From assembly GCA_937894065.1 (NCBI GenBank), contig CALCST010000017.1:89880-153879 (forward strand): a stretch of 64,000 bases of DNA. Direction: 5' to 3'. Within the stretch, counting starts at the first letter, position 1; the number at the start of each line of letters is the position of its first letter. Below, one piece after another: positions 19,652 to 27,145 of the stretch. The translations under genes and the position numbers were made by a program. The notes beneath the pieces are model-generated. The model was not told the DNA's origin and searched no databases. It saw only the letters and a list, made by a program, of their open reading frames with translations. The stretch comes from an uncultured Parabacteroides sp. (lineage in GTDB: Bacteria > Bacteroidota > Bacteroidia > Bacteroidales > Tannerellaceae).

Positions 19652-20569
19652 TTACAATTTCTCCGCAATTCTGAGTTTTGCGCTTCGTGAACGCGGATTG
19701 CGCTGTATTTCTTCCGCTGACGGAACAATTACTTTATTGTTCACTGTTTTGAAAGGAGAAGCTACATTTCCGAAAAAGTCCTGCTCCACTTTTCCTTCAA
19801 AATTACCAGTCTTGATGAAATTCTTAACCAAACGGTCTTCCAAGGAATGATATGTGATGACTACAAGTCGTCCACCGGGCTTAAGAATCTTCAATGTGCC
19901 CAGCAACATTTCGCGCAAAGCTCTCATCTCATCGTTGACCTCGATGCGAAGAGCCTGGAAAATTTGCGCAAGCACTTTCTTTTCCTTGTCTTTTCCAACG
20001 AAAGGTTTGGCTATTTCAAGCAAATCGGCAATCATCTCAATTTTCTTTCCCGAGCGGTATCTGACAACGGCAGAAGCTAGTTTGCGTGCCGTTTTCAACT
20101 CTCCGTAGAGATAGAACAAATCAGCCAAAGCCTCTTCAGTATATTCATTAAGCACATCGGCAGCGGTTGCGCCCGCACGTGTGTTCATTCGCATATCCAA
20201 AGCTCCGTCGAATCTAAAAGAGAAACCTCGGTCTTTATCATCAAAATGATGAGATGACACGCCTAAATCTGCCAACACAGCATCTACATTACCAACCTCA
20301 CCATGATAGCGCATGAAATTATACAGGTATCTGAAGTTGCTACGGACAAAAGTGAAGTGTTCGTCATCCGGTATATTATTCTCGGCATCCGCATCCTGGT
20401 CGAAACCATAAAGGCAGCCATTATCTCCAAGGCGTTTCAATATGGCACGCGTGTGACCGCCTCCGCCGAAAGTAACATCCACATAAGTGCCGTCCGGAAC
20501 GATGTTCATGCCTTCCAGACTTTCCTCAAGCAACACAGGTATATGATAATTAAATTCGTTATTTTCCAT
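19652..20569 (-). CDS. rsmH: 16S rRNA m4C1402 methyltransferase RsmH (MraW)
   Basis: This SAM-dependent enzyme N4-methylates C1402 of 16S rRNA in the decoding centre. The SAM-binding motif VDVTFGGGGHTRAIL is near residue 29, DLGVSSHHFD and RGFSFRFDGALDMRMN follow, and the C-terminal ITYHSLEDRLVKNF and NPRSRSAKLRI are signature blocks. It is 305 aa, as usual, and is the first gene of the dcw run. mraZ, which often precedes it, is absent: 661 bp of non-coding DNA separate it from the divergent acyltransferase gene. Confidence 0.97.
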   Translation of the reverse strand: MENNEFNYHIPVLLEESLEGMNIVPDGTYVDVTFGGGGHTRAILKRLGDNGCLYGFDQDADAENNIPDDEHFTFVRSNFRYLYNFMRYHGEVGNVDAVLADLGVSSHHFDDKDRGFSFRFDGALDMRMNTRAGATAADVLNEYTEEALADLFYLYGELKTARKLASAVVRYRSGKKIEMIADLLEIAKPFVGKDKEKKVLAQIFQALRIEVNDEMRALREMLLGTLKILKPGGRLVVITYHSLEDRLVKNFIKTGNFEGKVEQDFFGNVASPFKTVNNKVIVPSAEEIQRNPRSRSAKLRIAEKL

Positions 20570-20887
20570 TTCTTAGCGTTCAAATTAATACAAGGATTAT
20601 GCCACATAGCTACATCCCTATCAATTAGATTGTAAAGTTACATATTTCCATATACATGAACATATCAAAAATGGCGAAAAGTAAGAAAAAGTTTTCAACA
20701 GGTATTTATCCGCAAGTTATATGAACGGCAGAAAATCCAATCTATCACCAAGTCAAGCTTTTTAATATTGAAATGTTTCAGGCATATTTCCAGAAAAACC
20801 AATCTATAAGCCACTTCTCTAACAGAATCTCTTATCTCAAACTACAAATACTTTCGCTATAGTTTTACGAGTAGTTATTTAAGTTGA

Positions 20888-20971
20888 AAACTAAGTCTTA
20901 GTTTATACAAATTAAGTCTCAGTTTTTAGAAACTCAAGCTTAGTTTCTATAATCTAAGACTTAGTTTTAAG
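20888..20971. repeat. Tandem array of four 21-bp palindromic units
   Basis: Four contiguous units begin at 20888, 20909, 20930 and 20951, each exactly 21 bp. Unit 1 is the odd-centred perfect palindrome AAACTAAGTCTTAGTTT plus 4 bp; the others keep the core (TTAAGTCTCAG, CTCAAGCTTAG, CTAAGACTTAG) flanked by AAA and TTT. The exact two-helical-turn spacing puts every unit on the same DNA face. It could be an operator array or a minisatellite with hairpin-forming units; function is unknown. Confidence 0.8.
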
Positions 20972-21202
20972 ATTATAACGGTAATTATTGATTTTACAAG
21001 AAATATATCTGAACTTTAAACAAGGATATTATAATACAATATCATTATGTTTTAAAGTTTTAACAATCAATATGGAACACATCTGATAGTATTCAATTTA
21101 AAAAAATCATTCGGCAAAACGTCTGACATACTATTTTTCAAGTAAAAGCACATAATATTCAAAAAAAGGAACAATTGAACACTCCATTTGATTATAATAT
21201 AA

Positions 21203-21210
21203 TATATTTG
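21203..21210 (+). promoter_or_regulatory. Candidate -7 element for the glycine-lipid operon
   Basis: TATATTTG matches the Bacteroides -7 consensus TAnnTTTG and lies 20 bp before the glsA start. No well-spaced -33 TTTG is visible, so this is only a candidate. Confidence 0.4.
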
Positions 21211-21230
21211 CAAAAAATATATAACAAAAC

Positions 21231-22058
21231 ATGATAAACGAAAATGTTCCTCAAATAGACATTAAAGAAATTCTGTACAAAAAGGCTCCATCTGCAGCCA
21301 AGAAAGTTCCGGAATTTCTGATAAACTATTTGAAGCGCACTATTCATCAAGATGAAATCAACTACATTCTGAGGGAATATAAAGACCTGGATGGTGTAGA
21401 TTTTATGAAAGCGCTTATTAAATATTTCGGTATAACAATAAATCCTAACGGCTTGGAAAATATACCAACTGATAAACGCTACATCTTTGCATCTAATCAC
21501 CCATTGGGAGGACTGGATGGAATTTGCCTGTCGGCTTTGATTGGTGAGAAGTTCGACAATAATATTCTCTATCTTGTAAATGATTTGTTATTATTTATAC
21601 CTAACTTACAGTCAATATTTATTCCGATAAACAAACATGGAGCGCAAAGCAAACGGAATGCGACACTGATTGATAATGCGTATTCGTCGGACAAACAAAT
21701 ACTGACATTTCCTGCCGGATTATGTTCCAGAAAAGAAAACGGCGTTATATCTGATTTGGAGTGGAAGAAGTCGTTTATACAAAAATCCGTAGAATATAAA
21801 AGAGATATTGTTCCGGTTTTTTTCGAAGGAAAGAACTCTAATTTCTTCTATAATATTGACAAACTCAGGAAATTTGTAGGCATCAAATTCAATGTTGCCA
21901 TGATTTATCTTCCTGACGAGATGTTCTGCAGTAAGCAGAAAGTGTTTAATGTTTACTTTGGCAAGCCGATTCCATGGCAAACTTTTGACAAAACAAGGAA
22001 AGCCGACGAATGGGCAAAGGAAGTAAGGAATATTGTGTATAATCTCAAAGCAAAATAA
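21231..22058 (+). CDS. glsA: Lysophospholipid-type O-acyltransferase, probable glycine-lipid GlsA
   Basis: This PlsC-like acyltransferase has 275 aa. The acyltransferase block FASNHPLGGLDG has His90 and Asp96 (HX5D spacing rather than the HX4D of classic PlsC), and FPAGLCSRK forms the third block. In Bacteroides thetaiotaomicron a pair of this type, GlsB then GlsA, makes N-acyl- and O-acylated glycine (serinolipid-related) membrane lipids. Here the O-acyltransferase comes first and glsB follows after 11 bp, so they form an operon. The alternative, an ornithine-lipid OlsA role, cannot be excluded from sequence alone. Confidence 0.8.
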   Translation: MINENVPQIDIKEILYKKAPSAAKKVPEFLINYLKRTIHQDEINYILREYKDLDGVDFMKALIKYFGITINPNGLENIPTDKRYIFASNHPLGGLDGICLSALIGEKFDNNILYLVNDLLLFIPNLQSIFIPINKHGAQSKRNATLIDNAYSSDKQILTFPAGLCSRKENGVISDLEWKKSFIQKSVEYKRDIVPVFFEGKNSNFFYNIDKLRKFVGIKFNVAMIYLPDEMFCSKQKVFNVYFGKPIPWQTFDKTRKADEWAKEVRNIVYNLKAK

Positions 22059-22069
22059 TAAATTCGCAT

Positions 22070-23032
22070 ATGAAAGACATTATTTCACCTGTTGACAGAA
22101 ATTTGCTTAAACAAGAGCTTACCAAGGAAAAAATGCTTCGACGGACGAATAAGTCGAACAATGAAATCTATATCATTACAGCCCAAGACTCACCCAATGT
22201 TATGCAAGAGATTGGAAGACTGCGCGAAGCCGCTTTCAGATTCTACGGAGGAGGAACAGGAGAAGCTGTTGACATAGACGAATTTGACACTATGCCTGAC
22301 GCTTACAGGCAACTTATCGTATGGAATCCGGATGATGAGCAAATACTTGGCGGTTATCGTTTCCTCTGTGGTTCTGACATCAGATTTGACAAAGATGGCA
22401 AACCTGTACTTGCTACATCACATCTTTTCAATTTCTCACAGAAATTCATAAAAGAGTATCTGCCTTATACCGTTGAATTAGGTCGCTCATTTGTTGCATT
22501 GGAATATCAGGCGACACGCAACAGTAGCAAAGGTTTGTTTGTCCTTGACAATTTATGGGACGGACTTGGAGCATTGCCGGTAGTAAATCCAACTTTGCAA
22601 TATTTCTTTGGTAAAGTTACGATGTATAATACATATAATACCGAAGCAAGAAACATGATTCTCTATTTTCTGAAAAAACATTTTCCGGACGAGGAATCTC
22701 TTGTTTCACCAATATATCCATTGCAAACTGACACTAATGAAGATTTGATGAAAGATTTGTTCTGTAACAATGATTTCAAGGATGATTACAAAATACTGAA
22801 TCAGGAGGTGAGAAAATTAGGCATAAATGTTCCGCCACTTGTAAATGCGTATATGAGTCTTTCTCCAAAAATGAAAGTGTTTGGCACAGCAATCAATCAC
22901 GAGTTCGGAGAAGTAGAGGAAACAGGAATATTAATCAAGATTGATGAAATTCTGGAGGAAAAGAAAAAAAGGCACATCGAAACATTCTTGAAAGAGGAAT
23001 GTGGAAGTCCGGATATTCTGAAAAATGCATAA
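22070..23032 (+). CDS. glsB: GNAT-type N-acyltransferase, probable glycine-lipid GlsB
   Basis: This 320-residue protein belongs to the 'hemolysin-like'/OlsB GNAT family that transfers a 3-hydroxyacyl chain to an amino group. Family marks are EIGRLREAAFRFYGGGTGEAVDIDEFD (residues 45-71), the YRFLCGSDI strand and the VELGRSFVALEYQ block that precedes the acyl-donor pocket. In Bacteroides the homologue starts glycine-lipid synthesis. It has no transmembrane helix and is probably peripheral on the cytosolic membrane face. It ends at a bidirectional terminator shared with tsf. Confidence 0.8.
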   Translation: MKDIISPVDRNLLKQELTKEKMLRRTNKSNNEIYIITAQDSPNVMQEIGRLREAAFRFYGGGTGEAVDIDEFDTMPDAYRQLIVWNPDDEQILGGYRFLCGSDIRFDKDGKPVLATSHLFNFSQKFIKEYLPYTVELGRSFVALEYQATRNSSKGLFVLDNLWDGLGALPVVNPTLQYFFGKVTMYNTYNTEARNMILYFLKKHFPDEESLVSPIYPLQTDTNEDLMKDLFCNNDFKDDYKILNQEVRKLGINVPPLVNAYMSLSPKMKVFGTAINHEFGEVEETGILIKIDEILEEKKKRHIETFLKEECGSPDILKNA

Positions 23033-23051
23033 AGCAAAAATATAGAAACAA

Positions 23052-23087
23052 AAAAAATCCAACTAACATCAGTTAGTTGGATTTTTT
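23052..23087. terminator. Bidirectional terminator between glsB and tsf
   Basis: AAAAAATCCAACTAAC pairs with GTTAGTTGGATTTTTT across a 4-nt loop. With A/T runs at both ends it serves the converging glsB (+) and tsf (-) transcripts. Confidence 0.92.
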
Positions 23088-23106
23088 ATTAGCAGAATAT
23101 TTAATA

Positions 23107-24093
23107 TTATTCAGCACGCAAAGTCAAACGTTTGAAAGACAAGATCTGCAATTCAGGATCAGCTTCCTTCATTGTTTCTCTTACAGTCTTCTTACCGTCC
23201 ATGATATCTTCCTGGTTCAACAAGCAAACTTCTTTCAAGAACTTGCTCAAGCGACCTTTAGCGATATTTTCAATCATAGCCTGTGGCAAGTTAGCTGCTT
23301 TTTCAGCAGAAACTGTAGCGATGATTTCTTTAGCTTTAGCAACGTCTTCAGCTGTAATCCAGCCTTTAGCCATGTTGCTTTCCATATGATCTTCGCTGTC
23401 AACGTGAGCAGGATTGATACCAGCTTTCTTCAAAGCAGCTTCAACAGCTTTCTGAACCTGTTCAGCTTTAGTCTTTTCGATAGCAACCTGGATTTCTGAT
23501 TCTTTAACTGATTCAGGAACGCCAGCTTCATCAATTGCGATTGGGTTCATAGCTGCAATCTGCATAGCTACGTTGTGAGCAGCAGCAGATTCTTTGTTGA
23601 ATGCAGCGATAGTACACAACTGGTTTTTGTTCATATGGTTGTAAGTAGTTACGTATGCACCTTCAACTACGCTATAACCATCCAATTCCATTTTTTCACC
23701 AGTGATACCGCTACGGTCAACAACTGCATCCTGAATAGTTCCGTTACCCATTGGCAAAGCCTTAACTTCGTCCAAAGTCTTACATTTGTTAGCAACAGCA
23801 GCATCAAGGATAGCCTGAGTCAAAGCAACGAAATCAGCGTTCTTAGCAACGAAGTCAGTTTCACATTTCAATGCGATAACAGCAGCGAAACCACCATCTT
23901 TCTTTGCCAATACGCAACCTTCAGAAGCATCGCGATCAGAACGTTTTGCAGCAATAGCCTGTCCTTTTTTACGGATAATTTCCATTGCTTTATCGATGTC
24001 ACCGTTAGACTCTGTCAAAGCCTTCTTACAGTCCATCATACCAGCTCCACTCATTTTGCGAAGCTTGGTAATATCTGCCATAGTTACAGCCAT
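23107..24093 (-). CDS. tsf: Translation elongation factor Ts
   Basis: EF-Ts is the guanine-nucleotide exchange factor for EF-Tu. The UBA-like N-terminus ITKLRKMSGAGMMDCKKAL and the core motif CETDFVAKN are present. At 328 aa it is longer than the E. coli protein (283 aa), which is usual in Bacteroidota. The start at MAVTMADITK is kept because relatives carry the same short pre-sequence; MADITK (24081) is the alternative. It is the last gene of the rplM-rpsI-rpsB-tsf operon. Confidence 0.96.
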   Translation of the reverse strand: MAVTMADITKLRKMSGAGMMDCKKALTESNGDIDKAMEIIRKKGQAIAAKRSDRDASEGCVLAKKDGGFAAVIALKCETDFVAKNADFVALTQAILDAAVANKCKTLDEVKALPMGNGTIQDAVVDRSGITGEKMELDGYSVVEGAYVTTYNHMNKNQLCTIAAFNKESAAAHNVAMQIAAMNPIAIDEAGVPESVKESEIQVAIEKTKAEQVQKAVEAALKKAGINPAHVDSEDHMESNMAKGWITAEDVAKAKEIIATVSAEKAANLPQAMIENIAKGRLSKFLKEVCLLNQEDIMDGKKTVRETMKEADPELQILSFKRLTLRAE

Positions 24094-24140
24094 AATATTA
24101 TTCTTTTATTTATTAGTATTAAAGTCGGTTTAAAATGAAA

Positions 24141-24240
24141 ATGGACAATTGACAATTGACAATTATAAAGACTGCCAATGCCAATTGTCCATTATATTTT
24201 GAATTTAATCTTCAATTGTCAATGTTCAACTGTCAATTGA
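24141..24240. repeat. CAATTGAC-type short repeats between rpsB and tsf
   Basis: The 147-bp gap between rpsB and tsf contains repeated GACAATT/AATTGTC words, including three in phase at 24143-24163. An outer stem pairs ATGGACAATTG (24141-24151) with CAATTGTCCAT (24182-24192). More copies (TCAATTGTCAATG, CTGTCAATTGA) follow to the rpsB stop. In an operon transcript this could fold into a sizeable hairpin between the two genes. Confidence 0.7.
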
Positions 24241-25080
24241 TTATTCTTCGTCTTTAGCGTACTTACCAGCAACGTTAGCGTTCAAAGCTTCTTCGTCTTC
24301 TTTCTTAGTACGTTCTTTCTTTACAGCTTTAGCTTTACGTTCTCTTTTTGGAGCTTCGCCTTCACCAGCTGCTTCAGCATCAACTTTTTCAGCTTTGCGT
24401 TCCTGCAAACCTTCGTTCATAGCTTCGCAGATAGCACCCAAGATAACTTCTACTGATTTTGTAGCGTCATCGTTTGCTGGGATAACGTAATCAACGTTGC
24501 TAGGATCTGAGTTTGTATCAACCATACCGAATACAGGAATACCCAAACGGTTAGCTTCACGAACTGCGATATGTTCTTTCATTACGTCAACAACGAACAA
24601 AGCAGAAGGAAGACGAGTCAAATCAGCGATTGAACCCAAAGTCTTTTCCAACTTAGCGCGCTGGCGAGTAATCTGTAATTTTTCTCTCTTTGACAAATTA
24701 TCAAATGTACCGTCTTTTGTCATCTTGTCGATAGTAGCCATCTTCTTGATAGCTTTACGGATAGTAGGGAAGTTTGTCAACATACCACCCGGCCAACGTT
24801 CGATTACGTATGGCATACCAACAGATGCAGCCTTATCAGCAACAACTTGTTTAGCCTGTTTTTTAGTAGCAACGAAAAGTACTTTCTTACCTTGTTTAGC
24901 CAAGTTTTTCATTACTTCTGCTGCTTCATCTACTTTAGCAACTGTTTTATAAAGGTCAATGATATGAATACCATTGCGCTCCATGAAGATATAAGGAGCC
25001 ATAGCAGGGTTCCACTTTCTTTTTAAGTGTCCAAAGTGAACACCAGCTTCCAATAATTGATCAAAATTAACTCTTGACAT
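24241..25080 (-). CDS. rpsB: 30S ribosomal protein S2
   Basis: S2 binds the 30S body near S1 and the head-body hinge. Signatures are the N-terminal LLEAGVHFGHLKRKWNPAM, ERWPGGMLTNFPTIRK and VDTNSDPSNVDYVIPANDDA. At 279 aa it has a charged C-terminal extension of about 50 residues rich in Lys, Glu and Ala after residue 225, common in Bacteroidota S2. It precedes tsf in the conserved rpsB-tsf order. Confidence 0.97.
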   Translation of the reverse strand: MSRVNFDQLLEAGVHFGHLKRKWNPAMAPYIFMERNGIHIIDLYKTVAKVDEAAEVMKNLAKQGKKVLFVATKKQAKQVVADKAASVGMPYVIERWPGGMLTNFPTIRKAIKKMATIDKMTKDGTFDNLSKREKLQITRQRAKLEKTLGSIADLTRLPSALFVVDVMKEHIAVREANRLGIPVFGMVDTNSDPSNVDYVIPANDDATKSVEVILGAICEAMNEGLQERKAEKVDAEAAGEGEAPKRERKAKAVKKERTKKEDEEALNANVAGKYAKDEE

Positions 25081-25190
25081 TGTTTTTTCTTTCTTAAATC
25101 GTTTACATTCTTTGTTTATACAACCTTCAGGTAGTCATTCTGCACATCTGCATGTAAAATGAATCCTGTAAGTTTAGATACTAAACGCTT

Positions 25191-25271
25191 TTTCAGTTCT
25201 TTAGTTTTTGAGTTTTTAAGTTCTTGAGCCGGCAAACCGACAAACTTATAAACTAACAAACTTACAAACTC
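25191..25271. repeat. Two back-to-back octanucleotide arrays between rpsI and rpsB
   Basis: Read on the transcribed (minus) strand, five octamers AGTTTGTA, AGTTTGTT, AGTTTATA, AGTTTGTC, GGTTTGCC (25231-25271) are followed by octamers of the form AACTnAAA/G (25191-25228). Both keep a strict 8-bp period. They lie within the operon mRNA between rpsI and rpsB, a gap of 195 bp that holds no gene. Confidence 0.8.
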
Positions 25272-25275
25272 AAAA

Positions 25276-25662
25276 TTAACGTTTACTGAACTGGAATCTC
25301 TTACGAGCTTTTGGACGACCCGGTTTCTTACGTTCAACAGAGCGAGGATCGCGAGTGATGAAGCCTTCTGCACGCAATGCAGCTTTGTCTTCCGGATTAA
25401 TCTTAACCAATGCACGAGCGATAGCCAAACGAGCAGCTTCTGACTGACCCTTGAAACCACCACCGTCCAAGTTGATCTTAACATCATACTGTTCTGCAAC
25501 GTTCAATTTTGCTAACGGCTGCTTTACAATAAACTGAAGAATTGATGAAGGAAAGTAATTTGCAAGATCGCGGTTGTTGATTGTAATCTTTCCTGTTCCT
25601 TCGCTGATGAATACGCGAGCAACTGCGGCTTTACGTCTTCCTATTGCATTTACTACTTCCAT
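25276..25662 (-). CDS. rpsI: 30S ribosomal protein S9
   Basis: S9 lies in the 30S head with its C-terminal tail reaching the P-site tRNA. Motifs are the N-terminal NAIGRRKAAVARVFI, GGGFKGQSEAARLAIARAL, and the terminal DPRSVERKKPGRPKARKRFQFSKR tail (24 residues, 105-128), whose final SKR is universal. It has 128 aa and follows rplM by 5 bp. Confidence 0.97.
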   Translation of the reverse strand: MEVVNAIGRRKAAVARVFISEGTGKITINNRDLANYFPSSILQFIVKQPLAKLNVAEQYDVKINLDGGGFKGQSEAARLAIARALVKINPEDKAALRAEGFITRDPRSVERKKPGRPKARKRFQFSKR

Positions 25663-25667
25663 TGTTA

Positions 25668-26123
25668 TTATTTATATGAGTTTATATCGATTGACTTAGG
25701 CTGCTGAGCTTCGTGCTTGTGTTCTGTACCTGCATAAACATACATATTGTTCAACAGTTTTGCACCAAGACGATTCTTTGGCAACATACCTTTTACTACT
25801 TTACGGAACAAATAGCTTGGACCCTTAGCCATCAAATCGGCTGGAGTGTATTCAATCTGTCCACCTGGATAGCCTGTGTATCTCAAATAAACACGGCTGT
25901 TCATTTTGTCACGAGACATAACTACTTTGTCTGCATTGATGATAATTACGTTATCACCACAATCAACGTGCGGAGTAAAATTTGGTTTGTACTTGCCGCG
26001 CAAAAGTTTTGCTACTTTTGCACAAAGACGACCCAAAGTCTGGCCTTCAGCGTCAACGATGACCCATTCTTTGTTTACAGTTGCTTTGTTTGCAGAAATG
26101 GTCTTAAAACTTAAAGTATCCAC
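25668..26123 (-). CDS. rplM: 50S ribosomal protein L13
   Basis: This is an early-assembly 50S protein of 151 aa. Signatures are VDAEGQTLGRLCAKVAKLLRG (residues 24-44), YTGYPGG and VKGMLPKNRLG. The start codon is GTG at 26121-26123 (DTLSFKTIS follows). It is the first gene of the rplM-rpsI-rpsB-tsf operon, with a strong promoter about 120 bp upstream. Confidence 0.96.
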   Translation of the reverse strand: MDTLSFKTISANKATVNKEWVIVDAEGQTLGRLCAKVAKLLRGKYKPNFTPHVDCGDNVIIINADKVVMSRDKMNSRVYLRYTGYPGGQIEYTPADLMAKGPSYLFRKVVKGMLPKNRLGAKLLNNMYVYAGTEHKHEAQQPKSIDINSYK

Positions 26124-26246
26124 TGCTTAAAATTTTAATAATTAATAAATCAAAAAAACTTTCTTATTCTATTGCCGCTACGGACACATGCAACGACAAT
26201 GTCCTAAGAACTAAACTTTTAGTACAATTTGATAATAATCGGCTTG

Positions 26247-26276
26247 CAAAATTACTACTTTTATTTGAAATACAAA
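26247..26276 (-). promoter_or_regulatory. Promoter of the rplM operon
   Basis: On the minus strand TTTG (26273-26276), 18 bp, then TAATTTTG (26247-26254) is a near-perfect match to the Bacteroides primary-sigma promoter (TTTG, about 19 bp, TAnnTTTG). The leader is about 117 nt. It contains GGACA...TGTCC arms (about 26179-26201) that could form a hairpin suited to autoregulation by a ribosomal protein. Confidence 0.75.
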
Positions 26277-26331
26277 AATTTTTATATGATATTCAGCAGA
26301 ATATCTCATAATAAAGTATAAAACAAAAAAC

Positions 26332-26380
26332 AATAGTCTTTTTCGCTAAGCAATCCAAAAGCTTTACGAAAAAGACTATT
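26332..26380 (-). terminator. Terminator after the outer-membrane beta-barrel gene
   Basis: AATAGTCTTTTTCG (26332-26345) pairs with CGAAAAAGACTATT (26367-26380). On the minus strand it is followed by a T-rich tail, 22 bp past the stop of the gene ending at 26403. Confidence 0.8.
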
Positions 26381-26402
26381 ACATATTTATATTATTCAGT
26401 AT

Positions 26403-27038
26403 TTACTTTCTGAAAAAATACCCTAGAGAAAATGTAACATTATTCTGAAAAACTGAAGACTCGCCTTTTCTCTCAACAGAACGCCTGTCCAAAGTTCCAC
26501 ATAAAGCATCTATTGAGAAAAAGAACTTACTGTATTCCACAGCTATACCAAGATTGACTCCCAAATCAAAGCGTTTCAGATCCTTCTCCTTTTCAACTCC
26601 AAAGTTTATATCCGAATCTAATTCATTGCTTTGAGTATTAGTTTTGCCAAACAACGAAAAATCCAATGCCGGACCAGCAAATACCGAAAATAGTATATCT
26701 GATAAATTAAATGAAAAGGCTAAATTGACTGGTACCTGTATTGAATAATATCTATACTTATTATATGCTGCCAACTCAGACTGTACGGGTTGTGAATAAT
26801 AACTTCCTCCCTGATTCACAAATGCTATCTCAGGACGCAATGAAAGACGTTTATAAAGGTGAATATCAGCAATACCAGCAACACTGAAACCCATCTTTCC
26901 TCCCGACATATACGAATCTTCAAAACGCTGAGTCAATGAAGAGTAGGAACCTCCGGCACGAACGCCGAATTCCACCTGCCCCATTGCTGTCGTTATCACC
27001 GAAAGCATAACTATTATAAGCAACCCCAATCTGTTCAT
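26403..27038 (-). CDS. PorT-like outer-membrane beta-barrel protein
   Basis: This 211-residue protein has a clear signal peptide (MNRLGLLIIVMLSVITTAMG, cleavage before Q). It then shows alternating hydrophobic strands typical of a small outer-membrane barrel: VEFGVRAGGSYSSL, LSLRPEIAFVNQGG, YSIQVPVNLAF, FSVFAGPALDFSLFG, and a C-terminal FSLGYFFRK strand. This matches the 'outer membrane beta-barrel/PorT family' annotation common in Bacteroidota. Its specific function is unknown. It appears monocistronic. Confidence 0.8.
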   Translation of the reverse strand: MNRLGLLIIVMLSVITTAMGQVEFGVRAGGSYSSLTQRFEDSYMSGGKMGFSVAGIADIHLYKRLSLRPEIAFVNQGGSYYSQPVQSELAAYNKYRYYSIQVPVNLAFSFNLSDILFSVFAGPALDFSLFGKTNTQSNELDSDINFGVEKEKDLKRFDLGVNLGIAVEYSKFFFSIDALCGTLDRRSVERKGESSVFQNNVTFSLGYFFRK

Positions 27039-27145
27039 AGACTTCTATTTTTTACATTATAATAATAAGGTAAGAAATACACAGGAAGAGCAAAGAACAA
27101 CTCAACGCCATCAATTTCCCCTCAGCATAATTCCCAATTATATCA

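Larger units (their letters stand above)
20570..21230. other. Gene-free divergent intergenic region with a tandem array
   Basis: No coding frame is supported in these 661 bp between divergent rsmH and glsA. The region must hold the dcw promoter; a near match to the -7 element (TAACTTTA on minus) lies close to rsmH at about 20630-20640. It also contains four 21-bp palindromic units at 20888-20971, listed separately. The rest is AT-rich with nothing recognisable, and no mraZ remnant is seen. Confidence 0.7.

Noticed and set aside
20706..20714. DnaA-box-like TTATCCGCA
   Set aside because: A single near-match with no cluster of boxes and no dnaA or dnaN nearby.
20888..20971. CRISPR array
   Set aside because: Units are contiguous with no spacers, only 21 bp, and no cas genes are present.
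25116..25499. 127-codon minus-strand reading frame overlapping rpsI
   Set aside because: It overlaps rpsI in another frame, continues through the octamer array, and has no recognisable domain; rpsI is certain.
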